Of a DNA stretch of 64,000 nucleotides, positions 12,438 through 24,336 are shown piece after piece. Origin of the DNA: Rotaria sp. Silwood1 (lineage: Eukaryota > Rotifera > Eurotatoria > Philodinida > Philodinidae); assembly GCA_905250075.1 (NCBI GenBank), contig CAJNOP010000061.1, positions 1 through 64,000 on the forward strand, in the 5' to 3' direction. The first letter of the stretch is position 1, and each line of letters opens with the position of its first letter. The notes below the pieces were generated by a model. The model did no database searches, was not told the origin of the DNA, and saw only the letters and a list, made by a program, of their open reading frames with translations. The translations under genes and the position numbers were made by a program.

Positions 12438-13068
12438 GATATTTTTTTTTTCTGTTCTCTTCTACTCTCTGTCTGCTTTACACATCTAGTTTTCATGCAA
12501 TTATATCCATGTTAAGAAGATTTTTTTTACTTTCAAAAATACGATGATTCACTAAGGAATATTTTCAACGACTAAAATAGAACAATAATACAAAATTAAA
12601 AAAAAATTATCAGTTGAAACAACGTTTTACGAATATATCATTTTAAATTTATATCAATAAAAAAAAAAGCAGAGAAATGAACTGCAATTTCGTTTGTTGT
12701 GATTTTCATTTATGTTGGATAACCTTCTGTATATAAGATGTGTTAAGGGAAAAACGTCAAAAGAGTTTATGCGACGTTAAAAATCTCTTTAATTAGTTAG
12801 ACCAATGCACTTTCTTCTTTTTTTTATTTTTAGCCATTCTCGACCGTGCCTGTCATTTCCTCAAGTGACATAAAGATAATGCGAGCAATTGCAACTAATT
12901 TAATCTTCTTTTCACTATTTATTTCATTTCAGACGTTAATGAGTTAGATAAAGATGGAAAACACGAACGCAACTTTGTCATATACCTTACAGACAATAAT
13001 AATATAGAAATATATACACTGAACATATTTTCTATTATTTTTTCATTTGACGTTTTTATTTAATAAAT
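12438..13068. other. Intergenic, upstream of the GPCR gene
   Basis: AT-rich spacer. It presumably holds the GPCR promoter, but no specific element could be identified. Confidence 0.5.
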
Positions 13069-14058
13069 ATGAATAATAGAAGTCATAACTATTCATTATT
13101 GCTATTTGGTGATAATAATGAACATGATTCTGCTCATTTTTCTTGGTATGTGCCTTTAACAATAGGAATCAGTTCATTGATTGGAACAACATTTAGTATT
13201 CTTAGTTTAATACGTTTTTTCCGTCAGAGAAATTTCAATACTCATTTTAATTATATTTATCATCATATGTTATTTTTTTGCTTATTTAATTCTGTTATTT
13301 ATGCACCTGGGCTTTATGTTGGTATTCATCTTTCTTGGTTTATTGTTTCACGAGTTTTTTGTATTTTATTTTTGATTCATAATTATGTCATTTTTGGTGG
13401 ACTTGCTTATCTTTTAATGTGGGCAAGTTTAGAACGACATCGATTTCTTTTTCAAATAAATACACCAATATCATTGTCTCGACAAATGATTCCACTGATT
13501 ATTGTCATTATATTTGTTTATACATGTTCAATTTTAATTGTTCTTTTATCCAAATGTTCCAAATATGGAAAATTTGAAGTGTGTTTTATTGAAAACGTTT
13601 CCGATATAATTATATTTACATTGTATACATTTGTCATACCTATGGTAATTATGATTTTTGCTACAACTATTTTATTACGAAGATTATATGAATATCGAAC
13701 ACGAATAAATAAACGCCGACGATGGATAAGATTAAAAAAAATGTTTTATCAATCACTTATTTATCTTGGATGGTATTGTGTATCATATTGGCCACATACA
13801 ATTTATTCGATACTTATTGTTTATGATTCAAATCGATTTGATTCAGTAATATTGAGAAATACTTTGCATCTAGTAAGTATATGTGGTATTCAAGCGTTGC
13901 CTATATTAACTTATTTTACATTTAAACCAAATAAGAAACAACTACAAGTAAAATATGTTATTAGTAATAAAATTGAAATTAATACGAATATGCCACAAAA
14001 ACCAACAAGTGAATGTTTAAAAAATAAGAAAGAACTACCAATTATTGAAAAATTTTAG
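13069..14058 (+). CDS. Intronless class A (rhodopsin-like) GPCR
   Basis: 329 aa in one exon with seven hydrophobic segments: about residues 25-50, 63-88, 95-120, 138-160, 178-200, 228-250 and 262-282. TM3 has Cys98, which can pair with Cys172 in extracellular loop 2. The TM3 end carries L-E-R-H (E122-R123) in place of DRY. TM6 has a W-Y-C-V-S-Y-W-P motif with the expected proline. The TM7 NPxxY is degraded to 'LTYFTFKP'. The N-terminus is short with N-glycosylation sites (NRS, NYS). Such divergent intronless receptors, loosely peptide-receptor-like, are expanded in rotifers. The ligand cannot be told from sequence. Confidence 0.85.
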   Translation: MNNRSHNYSLLLFGDNNEHDSAHFSWYVPLTIGISSLIGTTFSILSLIRFFRQRNFNTHFNYIYHHMLFFCLFNSVIYAPGLYVGIHLSWFIVSRVFCILFLIHNYVIFGGLAYLLMWASLERHRFLFQINTPISLSRQMIPLIIVIIFVYTCSILIVLLSKCSKYGKFEVCFIENVSDIIIFTLYTFVIPMVIMIFATTILLRRLYEYRTRINKRRRWIRLKKMFYQSLIYLGWYCVSYWPHTIYSILIVYDSNRFDSVILRNTLHLVSICGIQALPILTYFTFKPNKKQLQVKYVISNKIEINTNMPQKPTSECLKNKKELPIIEKF

Positions 14059-15633
14059 CTATGTTTTTCTTTTATTAAACAAAATATTATTTAAAATAAA
14101 TTTCTCTATAATAATTGACTTGAATAGTTTTTGTTTTTTATCGAAGAATCACATATTAAATTTCAATAACTTTATCACAAAATACAATATAAAATTTGAA
14201 ACACTTATAAGTTTCTGCACTTCAACATGACAAAAGATAAACTATGGTAAGCTCAAAGATGCTGAAGTCATTAATTATCTTTTCAATATTAATAAGAAAA
14301 GAAATACAATAATAAAGAAAAATTAAACATGTTGAAACGTAAAAAGTGCTCAAATCTATCTTTCATTATGTCTAATACTGATGAATATGATCAAGATCAT
14401 AGTTGATAATTATATTTAAAAACTGATTATTTTTGATTGATACATTGTATTAGTTTTCATTGCTCCTTTTGATTGTATCAATATGGGCGTCTACTCATGC
14501 TTCGCAGTGTTTTCATTTTTGATTATGGTTTTGCTTCCTTGATTTTTGTTCCTCATTAACTTTTACTGAATGAATTTATCATACAGAATCAGAAGCGAAA
14601 TATTAAAGGTTATTCTTGATATTTCACTAATGACTTCTATTTATCAAGATAACACTTTACATTATGCAAACAATATGATTCATATAAACAATCGGATTAA
14701 TAAACTTACATAAGTAATATACATAAAATGTTCAAAAAGTTGTTACACTCTTTTTATTTTAAAGATATATCTGAAACTGTCACAAGAATATTGGAGTTTT
14801 GACAGATATGATTAAGTTTCATTAGTATATATATATATGGATGTGATTAACTTCTAAGACCAAGAATCTTATTCACGAATCAATCAAAATTTTTTATTTC
14901 TTTTGATAAATTATTCAATAAGCTACTAGAAAATGAAAAGACAATACGGCAATATTTATTCCTTTTTCTATCGTGACAATATTCTTGAAGCTTTGCGAAA
15001 GTCTGAATAAAACATTGACTATATTTACTAATAAGACATCAAAATGTAGTTGTCACGATACGAGACCGAGTCAATATGAATAGCTTGATATTGCATGATT
15101 ATCAGAATAAAAACAAAAACTATTCTTCCTGTCATTGTATATTCGTGTATCATTTGACATCTCATCTTCTTTATATATGATCATTGAGACATTGGAATGT
15201 CTTCATTGTATCAACTGGGATACTTCACTAATTGTGATAATACATTTAGATACATGAATAATGTTCACATATTAAAATAAAAGTAGTCCAAAAAGTATTC
15301 GGACATGTATTAGCTCCATTTGTGTATTTTTTCTTTTATGTGATAAAAGTGCAAATATTAAAAATTCTCTTTAAACGAGGAACACATATGTTTTCTCTGG
15401 AGCATTGAATAGCTTTCAATTTGTTCTTTATTACATATGAAAATCATGGTTTGAATATTTCATGAAGAAGGAAATATTAATTTGTTATCATTGTTGTACA
15501 AATCTGCTAATAAAATAAAAATACAGTTAGATCTTTGGCTACTTTTATGGCTACTTGTAAGTGCATATTTGTGCCACTCACAGCAGTACAAAGTAAAATT
15601 TTATTATGTTGATGAAGAAAACAGAGTGTATGA
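14059..15633. other. Intergenic, transposon-end fragments only
   Basis: AT-rich spacer between the GPCR and chitinase genes. Two isolated strings resemble mariner-type termini: 'tgttcaaaaagttgttacac' near 14730 and 'tccaaaaagtattcggacatg' near 15288. They do not pair with each other, so no element is called. Confidence 0.5.
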
Positions 15634-17176
15634 TTAACACACCGGATTCTTAGGCGGCTCTCCAAGGCCAAAGCATTGCCGAATTCGTCGGTATGTGGCT
15701 ACTCGAGTCATCTGATTACCAGCCCCTGGTCCTCCATTGCATTCCAATTGTCCGTTAATGATTCGAGTGGTGGCTGCAAAGTCACCTTGCTTAGCTGGTC
15801 CAGCCATATTATTTGAATTATAGAACCAAACAGCAGTTTTTACAGCTAAATCTTGTTGTTGTTCAACCAAATCTGGATTATTCAGCAGATCTATACCTAA
15901 AGCCCGTCCAGCTGCATGGTAGTTGCATGGCCAAGATAGTTGAAACCAACCTCGACCATAGTACAATTTGCCCGGCACACCTTGAATACTACACCATGAT
16001 CCAGCATAATGAGAACCACAACCTAATTGACATTCAATTCTCATTAGAATGCCAAAAGTTCTATTTTTAAAATATTTGAATATCTTATAAATCAATATTT
16101 TTACTTAACACTTATATGTAAGCATTGTGTTTTAACTTGATCGAGTTTTCTTTCAAATTAAATCTTTTCTTTTAATTCATAGAGATTTTTAAAAAAAAAG
16201 GTTGATCTTTTCCTAAACTTTAAACTGGTTTTAAAGGAAGGTATGCGATTTGTGTATGGCAATAGAATATCTCTTCACTAACATTGTCGACCACTCTCAA
16301 AACCAGTTTTTTTTCAGAGTGAATTCTTTTCTATAATGCTGAAAATTTTCATTATAGTATTCATAAGATTCCGATCAAATTATATACAAGTTAAGAAAAT
16401 TCTTCAATTTCACTAAGCTTCTAACTTATCAAATGCAAATGTTTTAAACGATCAAATAAACTACAAGATATGTCCCTATTTCTGATAGATCTGTCAAAGA
16501 AATACAATAAAAAATGATGAGATAAATGTGTTCGTAGCATTACAGCAACTAAGCAGAAATGTATAAATTCGTTTTGTTTTAATAAATACTTACCTGGAGC
16601 ACAATATTCTCTGATTGTTTTGAGACCATCAGTTTCGTGAAAAACATGAGCAAGAAAAACAGCCGCTTCTTCCTTGTTCGCTGGTTTCCAACCTGAATTT
16701 CTAAGACCATTGAGTCGACTGAGTCTCGTTCCAGCGTCTATTGTGTTGAATGCACAGGCAAAATTTTGTTCTGTAATGATGGAACCATCACCACCACTGC
16801 TGCCACTGTTTTCATTTCCACCGCCAGTACTACCCCAACAAGGACCCGCTGTACAGCCACTACCGCAAAATTCTCCTCCCGTTCCACAATAACCCCACTG
16901 AGATTTACACATATACGTTTCAGGACATCCACTTTGAGTAGTAGTACTACTCCAACAGGGTCCACCTGTACAACCATCACCGCAATATTCAGCTCCTGTT
17001 CCACAATAACCCCATTTTGACATACACAAAGACGAACTAGAACAAGCGACACGTGGCTGGATATTAATTAATGTGCCTGGTACTTGTTTATCCGAATCGC
17101 CTTGAATTATATTGATCAAGCCGGTAGCAATGCAAGAAAGAAACAAATATGTATGCATATACTGTATTGTCGCCAT
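15634..17176 (-). CDS. Secreted GH19 chitinase with two hevein-type chitin-binding domains, 2 exons
   Basis: Exons are 17176-16594 and 16022-15634, a 323-aa protein. A signal peptide (about residues 1-25) is followed by two hevein-like (CBM18) domains at about 45-74 and 84-113. Each has six cysteines and the K/Q-W-G-Y-C-G-T-G signature. A Gly/Ser linker leads to a GH19 catalytic domain from about residue 135 to the end. Family landmarks are F-L-A-H-V-F-H-E (general acid Glu181), Glu190 as candidate second acid, and Y-Y-G-R-G-W-F-Q-L-S-W (about 215-225). The enzyme hydrolyses beta-1,4 GlcNAc linkages in chitin outside the cell. GH19 with hevein domains is typical of plants and some bacteria and rare in animals, so horizontal acquisition is plausible, followed by gain of a 571-bp intron. 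Function in defence, feeding or cuticle turnover is inference. Confidence 0.92.
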
Positions 17177-20172
17177 CGATCGAATGTAGAACAGATAAAA
17201 ACTACTAATAAAATGAATATGGAATGGATGTGATGCAGTAAATATATGCCTTTATAGCATTTGCATACAGATGTTTTTTTTTCCCATTTTATCGTTGCTT
17301 GCTTGTCGCCTATCTACACATTCACAAAAACTAAAAAACAATCTCAAAAGAATGTACTTTGAATTGAGAAATTGTCAGTGTGATAAGTAGCATGCATATA
17401 AACGAACAGTTCATATTTCAGCTTCTGTGGTTGGATTGTATATCATCATCTGTATAGTTGTTTGTGTATTTCTTCGTGTCTGCTCTTCCATACATCCACG
17501 TCATTATACCTTTTTCTCTTTCTTGGTTGATTATTTTTCATTCATTCATCCTATGCAATCGCTATGCATTCGGACTCAATTAAAGAGAGATATTATTATT
17601 AGAGAGAGTTCGATCGTAGAGTATTAAAAAATGAGAAAAAAATTGATTGACATTGTTATTTTGAGAATTATCGTCAAAAAATAAATAAATAATTTGATTA
17701 TGTTGAAAAAAAGCAAAAATCTACTGCATTAGTTTCATGATTTTCCCATTGCTCTCAATGTATGACTTTTATTGCTTAACAAAAAAACAAAACTATTAAA
17801 TTATTTTCATTATACTTGTAAACTTGGATTACCAAGTTGTTATTGATTTTTATATAAGTATAAGATGATTGTCGATAAGGGCACTTTTCTTCCTAAACAT
17901 TTAAAAAAAAAAGTCGCTCTTGGTGTTTAATCAATCATGGATTAGAACATAGACATATTTACTCATCTTAGTTCGACATTAGGATCTATCGCACCTTTAT
18001 CTCATAGACGTGATTGAAAAAATCTGCTCGTCGTTATAAGTCAAACATATGCAAAATATGTAGTTGACGACACTTATTACGAATATTATCTCTATTTTGT
18101 CTAAATTATTTCAGTGAATGAAGAGAGTAGAGTTTCCAGAAACTAGACTGTAGTTGAATAAATGCACTTTACTTTCTTTTTTTTTGTATGGCTACCATCC
18201 TTATTAAATATTCTACACATCGAAAAATAAATTTCAAACGGGTTTTCAGACACCTGTCTGGATTTCGTGAGTTCTGAACTCATAAAACTTTCCAAAAGTG
18301 TAAACTCACTCACGAACCTCAAGGAAGTCTCAGAAACCAAGCAACTTCAACAATTGAAGCAACCCAAAGGTTTCAAACTGCATTTACATCATCATAATTT
18401 GCTTGCCCACAAACCTGAAACAACTACATTCGTATGCTATATCTAAAAATTCGGAATCTTAGAAATGTCACTAAAGATGACAAATATACGGTACACTTTT
18501 TTCTGTAGATATTCAAATATGGACGTAGTTGTCGGTGTCGAGAGAACTGAAACTGAAACGAACATCGCCACTTTTCTCTATAAATATGGCATCATGGTTG
18601 AGTGGTTATGTTCGTCGACACGTATCTAGAAGATGCTGTTTTCCAAACTTAATACTACTTTTTGTGAAATGACCCTAGATAAATCATTAACGGCTATTTG
18701 TCTCGGATCATCTGTACGATAACATGCAAACTATGCGTGACATATACATACACTTATGGCTTGTATTTGGTTAGTTAGTGTGTATGGGAAGCCCAAACCA
18801 TTGAACGAGAAAGAACTTTGCGCCAGACTAGCCTTCTGTCCAGATTTACACAGCTTACATTAGTTGTAGAAAATACATTGAACTATTGAGTTTGCAGCTA
18901 GGTTATTCCTCCTACCAAAAAGTGGCTGAAAGATACGAGTATTCTTCCTACCTTCTGTCCTTTCTTCCTTTATGAAAATAAATTTTTATTGTTTTTTATT
19001 AGGTGAATGATGATGATATCTAATTGTCATCACTTGAAATGCATAATCAAAATGAAATAAAAACAGAAATTCATTTATAATTGCTCTTTTGTTTTGATTT
19101 TTATGAACTATTGAAACATTTATTGTTTGTTGTCTGATTTTGTGGTTGATATGATGCACACTTAATCATCACGACACTTTTTAGTAAAGACAATTCGATT
19201 ATTATCTAATCAATCTTTTATTCATTTGCAAATGAAAGTTTCTAGACTTGATAAAAAAAACTAAGATTATTATTGACTACAAGTAATGCACTATCTCGAT
19301 GTAGAATAAACATAAGGACATCGTTTTTTATTGAAATATTTCTATTAGTGATTGATATGAACAAGATATTTAAAGAAAAGCAAGAAACACCATATTGATA
19401 AACTATTAGGCTGTAAAGCATAAAGTTACTTTTTAAACAAACAAAATTTTATATGGAAAAAGTTGTCTATAATATTTGTGAACTTTATTTTTATCAATAC
19501 TGCATCTATTAGCATTTCATGAATGCCCTGTTATACACAATCAGTTAAAATTCATGTTTACGAAGAATAAAGATCGCTATTGAAGCTCATGCTACTACAA
19601 CAAGTCATATGATTATCCCTGAGTCAGATATAGAGTATTGTTATTGGCGACTAGTGATCAAAAAATGACACTAAGTTAATAAATAAGACATTTTAAGAAA
19701 CTTTTTTTGATTTCAGGTCGTCTAAAGAGCAAATAATATTCACATAGACATCCTACTCAGGATAAATTTCTTGATCAGTGTAAGAATAAAAATTTTAAAA
19801 ACATTTTTCTCAAAACGGTCCAGACTACTGTAGAAATCCCATAAGGATACAGAAGAATGTGAGTAAAAGGAAGACTCACATCCATCCATACCCCACGGCA
19901 GATTATCGAATTCTTCATGTGACGATTTGTCCTGCAACGACACCAATTCACCGATCACCAATGGTCATAATTCGTTTCGAACAATATAATTCGTGAAAAG
20001 CTGGCCCAATGGAATTCTTTACGCCATTGTGATGATGCAATGCGTTGTGGTAGGTGTGTGTGGACACCATTTAAGGAGAATCTCTCTCGTTCTTACGCAA
20101 ATACTGTGAGCTACATAACTCACCATTTTTTTTCGTCTACTACAAGTTCTCTTTTTCGGCAAACAACAACAT
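17177..20172. other. Intergenic, no gene supported
   Basis: A 3-kb spacer. Open frames at 17427-17627, 18143-18340 and 19740-19961 have no recognisable domain or splice-consistent partners. Near 18590-18660 a tRNA-like string ('tggttgagtggttatgttcg') lacks a T arm. Confidence 0.5.
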
Positions 20173-23109
20173 ATGGCGTCATCCACAATACGAACATGTG
20201 CAATTGCCACATGTAAACGTTCGTCTTTTGCACTATGTCATTGCTGTCAAGAACATTTATGTATCAATCATTTGGAAGAACATTCAGATCTACTCAATTC
20301 AAGATTATTACCGCTCGCAGACGAAATTAATAGTTTATTGCAACGAATCAAAAGTGAATCTTTGAACGAATCAGCTTGTCTCAAAGATCTTGAAAAATGG
20401 CGTCAGGAAGCACATCAAGCGATTGATCGATTCTACGAGACTAAACGCAAACAGTTTATGAATAAGATAGGCGAAGATAAAAGAATAGAACTCGATCGAT
20501 TGAGAATGAAAATTGAAGAATTAATACACGAGCAAGACGCAAATCAAGATCAACTTAATTTGATCACAGAGGAAATTTGTTCAATTAAACGAGCTATTGA
20601 TGAATTTCAAAACCTTGATCTCACTATTCATCCTTTCACGATCGATGATAATCCCATGGAGTAAAATATTGAAGGAAACGGACCGCGTAACGCGTTTTCG
20701 AGATTGTAGCATGCGTTTCGCAACGTTTTTTCAATACAGGACGCGTTTCGCAGCATTCTCACTTACATAAAATGCGTTTTGACACCGTCGTTTTTAGAAA
20801 CGATCCGAAACGCTTTTTTCAAGATTGCGTTTCGAGGCGTCTCCGAATTCAAATGTTGTCGAACGCAGTTTGGTCGACAGGCGACGCGTTTCACAGGTGC
20901 AAATTGAGGGAAAGGTGGGACGCGTTCCTTTTTCAAATGTACGTTGGATTGTTTTTGCTTGGAATGATGCAAAATATATCCGTTCTGCATACAGAATCTT
21001 GCAGAAATTCACCAACACAAAGCATATGAGTTAACCAAAGTAAATTCTTTAAAATTACTTTGGAAATGATATGAAATAGCACTTAAAGTTTTGCTCCTTG
21101 CACATGTTTTTACGTGAAAATCATGACCAAGGATTTTATGAAGGTAAGAGTAAAATCAAAGTCTTCTAAATTTTGAGACTGCTAGGCTGTTATCTAGACT
21201 TATTTCGAAGTTAGACTAATGTAAAACATCAAAGTGTAACAAAAATATATTCTGCTTACTTAAAAACTCATTTCACCACGTTTTTATTGAAAGAAAACAT
21301 GTTTCGTAAGGTTTACTTAAGAATCGTTTTAAATATTGAGCATTTTGAAAAGATTTAGTACAGATTGATACTAATATAATTAGTATGGCAACTCTCTTTG
21401 ATTATTTGTGAACAAAATAATTATCACGTTATCTATAATTTGAATAATTATTAGTATGAGTTCATACTCGAACGAATTGATAATGAATAATGATACTGTG
21501 TACAATACTAGTAAACATGATTTTAGTTTGTACATTGTTGAAGTAAGAGTGACTTTTTAATAAAAGAGATTCGACTTACAAAAGAAAACTCCCTTCATTT
21601 ATTGATGTAATTGGAGAAAACGATGGCAGATTCACATTTACAAAAATTTATTAAATCAAGAAAATAAATAAAAGATTAAATTTTAAATTTTTTAAAATTT
21701 ATATATAAGAAATTTAATTTTTTAAATATTAAATATAATTTAAATCGATTAAATTCGGTTCTATTGAATATCTAAATTTAAATCTGAAAGAGTTTAAATA
21801 AAAAATGTATCAAGAAAAGACCACATTAATTGGACATGGGCACCAAAGAAATAATAATTTTCAGTTCAGTAGAATGGAAACTGAAAGTCTGATTTAGTAA
21901 GTTTACGCGAGACTCTAAATGACAGTAGAATAAACATTTATATCATCAGATTATTTTAGTTGAACGGTTTGTATATATGTCTTATACTCCTATGTTCTCG
22001 TGTTCGAATCCATGTCTTGACTGCATCAAAATTCATGTAAGTTATAGTTCTGAAGGTCTATGAAAAAATGTAAACGAGTATATAAATTGTACCTGCAATT
22101 CAAGATCTATGAAGTCATTGACGGTTTTCAGTTTTTTTTCCATCTATAATGTATGATACCACAGTTTGAGAAACGCTGCAAAATCTTTCACAAAAACAAT
22201 CGTTACACAGCGTTTGTTTTAGCAGATGTGAAACGCGTCAAACCGGTCAGCATTAACGCGTTTTGCATCTATGGAAAAATGCGTTTTCAGAACGCGTTTT
22301 TTTCGCAGAAATTTACACCATGGGATCTTATTGTACTTAAATTGCATGTATTTCTTCCTCTTAGAACTCCATCTCGAACAATGTCTTATACAGCTAAGAG
22401 TTCTGCAATGGCCAGCAATGGAAAACATGTATTAATAGAAAATGAGTCGAATCTGTGTTTACTCAACGATCGATTGGCATTTACCAAAAAGACACCATGG
22501 ACGTTTAGTAATATATGGGGAATGTGTTGGTCATCAACACTCGCTCGATTCATCGTCGTTACCAATAAAATTTTGTTTGTTCTCGATGAAAAAACAATGA
22601 CACTCACACGATGTGAAATTTCTTCGGATAAGAATTGGTATCGGGGAACATGTTCTAATACAACACTATACTTATCAACCTGGCAATCAGAAGAAGGATC
22701 AAATATAATTGAATACTCTCTTCCATCTATTAAATACGTGAAACAATGGCAACCACCGTTAACATGTCACAAAGACGAATGGATTGAAGATTTTGAGTTT
22801 AAAAATGATTCAATGGCGATGATCATCGTTCATGATAAAAATAAGTCTTGGCGTTTCGAACTTCGTTCATCAGTGACACTTCAATGTCTCTGGTTGCTAG
22901 AGCTCGATGGAGGATTTCGCTGTCGTTCGATTAATAGTGATCAATGGATTTTAATCAAGGATAAACAATCAGAGATATTGCATATATCGAACGATGGATG
23001 CATTATAGAACAACAACGATACGATTCACAAATAAAAAATGTTGCTATCTTAGATGCTAATATACTCATGATTAAGACTACTGATCGTATTAATTTACAT
23101 GAAATCTAA
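20173..23109 (+). CDS. TRIM-like protein: B-box-type zinc finger, coiled coil, beta-propeller; 2 exons
   Basis: Exon 1 is 20173-20660 and exon 2 is 22365-23109. The GA|GTAAAA donor and TTCCTCTTAG acceptor join in phase to give 410 aa. Residues 9-42 hold a Cys/His zinc-binding cluster (C-x4-C-x7-C-x2-C-x4-C-x3-H-x4-H) like a B-box. Residues about 45-150 are a Glu/Lys/Arg-rich coiled coil. Residues about 170-410 show repeating beta-blade character (e.g. 'GMCWSSTLARFIVV', 'YRGTCSNTTLYLSTW') like an NHL/WD propeller. No RING finger is present, so ubiquitin-ligase activity is not implied. This architecture is common in rotifer genomes. Reading the two frames as separate genes is less likely because the splice restores continuity exactly across the 1.7-kb intron. 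Confidence 0.78.
20661..22364 (+). repeat. 1.7-kb intron with GCGTTT/AAACGC motif arrays at both ends
   Basis: The intron is about ten times longer than most in the window. Its first about 280 bp (20675-20930) and last about 150 bp (22180-22315) are studded with ACGCGTTTCG-like motifs in both orientations. The middle (21030-22130) is ordinary AT-rich DNA. The flanking CpG-containing arrays suggest a decayed inserted element whose ends carried this motif. No clean terminal repeat or target duplication could be defined, and the small frames at 20763-21034 are produced by the motif array. Confidence 0.5.
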
Positions 23110-23767
23110 AAACTTAAAATTAACTATCTCTTTTTACTCAATCTATCAATAATGTAAAATTTGATTCAATTAGATGTGTATCGTTTCATCTATTTAGCTA
23201 CACAATCAGAATAATAGAACTACATGGTATACCTGTGGATGTGAACATAGGTGAAGATGGGTAACCTACATTCTTATCCACGTACTCTACACCCACATCA
23301 ACATCGATATGCTTTTTGTAGAGTATAGCAAGATGCATCTGTTTTTGTGGTGTAGACTTAGAAAGAAATGTTCGAAATAAAAAATAACAACAGGATACAA
23401 TGCATTGCCTATAAGAGCAAAAAAAGAAATATGGATAATCAACCAACAAAATGGTTCCAGGAGTTTCTTCTAGCAAATCAAACTCAAAAAAAACACCGAT
23501 ACATCGAAGATCATATCTGCTTTTTCCTTATATATGTATAAGTGATAATTGTAAGAGACAACCAAGTATCCGATCTTATCTACTAAGAGCGTTACAAGAT
23601 TATTACACATAATATTTCTAGTAGCATTCAGTTAAATGAAAAATTTACCATATTTTGACTTTTTTCTTTCTCATCCATCTATCACATCAAAACAACCATC
23701 ATTTATCATGTGCAATAGACCATGCAGGCCAATGACATTTGAGTCTTGAAAATCTTTGCAACCATTG
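23110..23767. other. Intergenic, no gene seen
   Basis: Spacer between the propeller gene and a palindromic MITE. The minus frame 23198-23476 has no recognisable family. Confidence 0.5.
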
Positions 23768-24336
23768 ACTAGACATATTCGGATCAAATGAAAGCTTTCA
23801 CCACCAAACTAACAAGGTTAAAATATTAGCGGATGTTGGCTTGCCTACAGGGAGATATTCGAATTTTAAGGTATTTATAGTATATGTAAGATACCCACAA
23901 TTGAACATTTCGACCGAATTAATGTTTCTTTTTTTTGTAATGGTAGGATAGAGCTTGTCGAGTTACATTAGAAAAACTGTGTCTCAAATTTTAAAAATGA
24001 ACTTGAAAAAATTTTTTTACGAAAGTCACAATTTCATGTCTATTTCCCCCAACATTTCAAAATAATCGTAACTTGGATGGATATTTTTCTAAAATTTTTT
24101 AGATATCTTTTTAAAATTTGAAACACAGTTTTTCTAATACAACTCAACGAGCTTTATCCAACCATTACAATAAAAGAAACATTAATTCGGTCGAAATGTT
24201 CAATAGTGGGTATCTTACATATACTGTAAATACCTTAAAATTCGAATATCTCCCTGTAGGCAAGTCAACAGCCGCTAATATTTTAACCTTGTTAGTTTGG
24301 CGGTGAGAGCTTTCATTTGACCTGAATATGTCTAGT
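23768..24336. mobile_element. Long-palindrome (foldback) MITE, about 569 bp
   Basis: Two arms of about 240 bp are near-complementary. The outer end ACTAGACATATTCGG..TCAAATG pairs with CATTTGACCTGAATATGTCTAGT. Inner blocks such as CTAATATTTTAACCTTGTTAG, GAATATCTCCCTGTAGGCAAG and TTGAGTTGTATTAGAAAAACTGTG also recur inverted. The loop is about 24010-24110. No coding capacity. The arms are diverged by several percent, so insertion is not very recent. A clear target duplication was not found. Confidence 0.8.

Noticed and set aside
12218..12547. 109-codon plus-strand frame
   Set aside because: It runs through the tRNA-Lys gene; the most protein-like part is the tRNA itself read as codons.
14730..15310. 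Two mariner-like terminal strings as one element
   Set aside because: The two strings are not inverted copies of each other and have no shared duplication.
16674..17052. Three 72-104-codon frames on both strands
   Set aside because: Shadows of the Cys/Gly-rich hevein region of the chitinase gene.
18590..18660. tRNA-like string with D-arm resemblance (ggttgagtggtta)
   Set aside because: No T arm or matching acceptor stem, so at best a decayed relic.
20664..22152. B-box frame and propeller frame as two separate genes
   Set aside because: A consensus donor at 20661 and acceptor at 22364 join them exactly in phase, and the N-terminal part alone would end abruptly.
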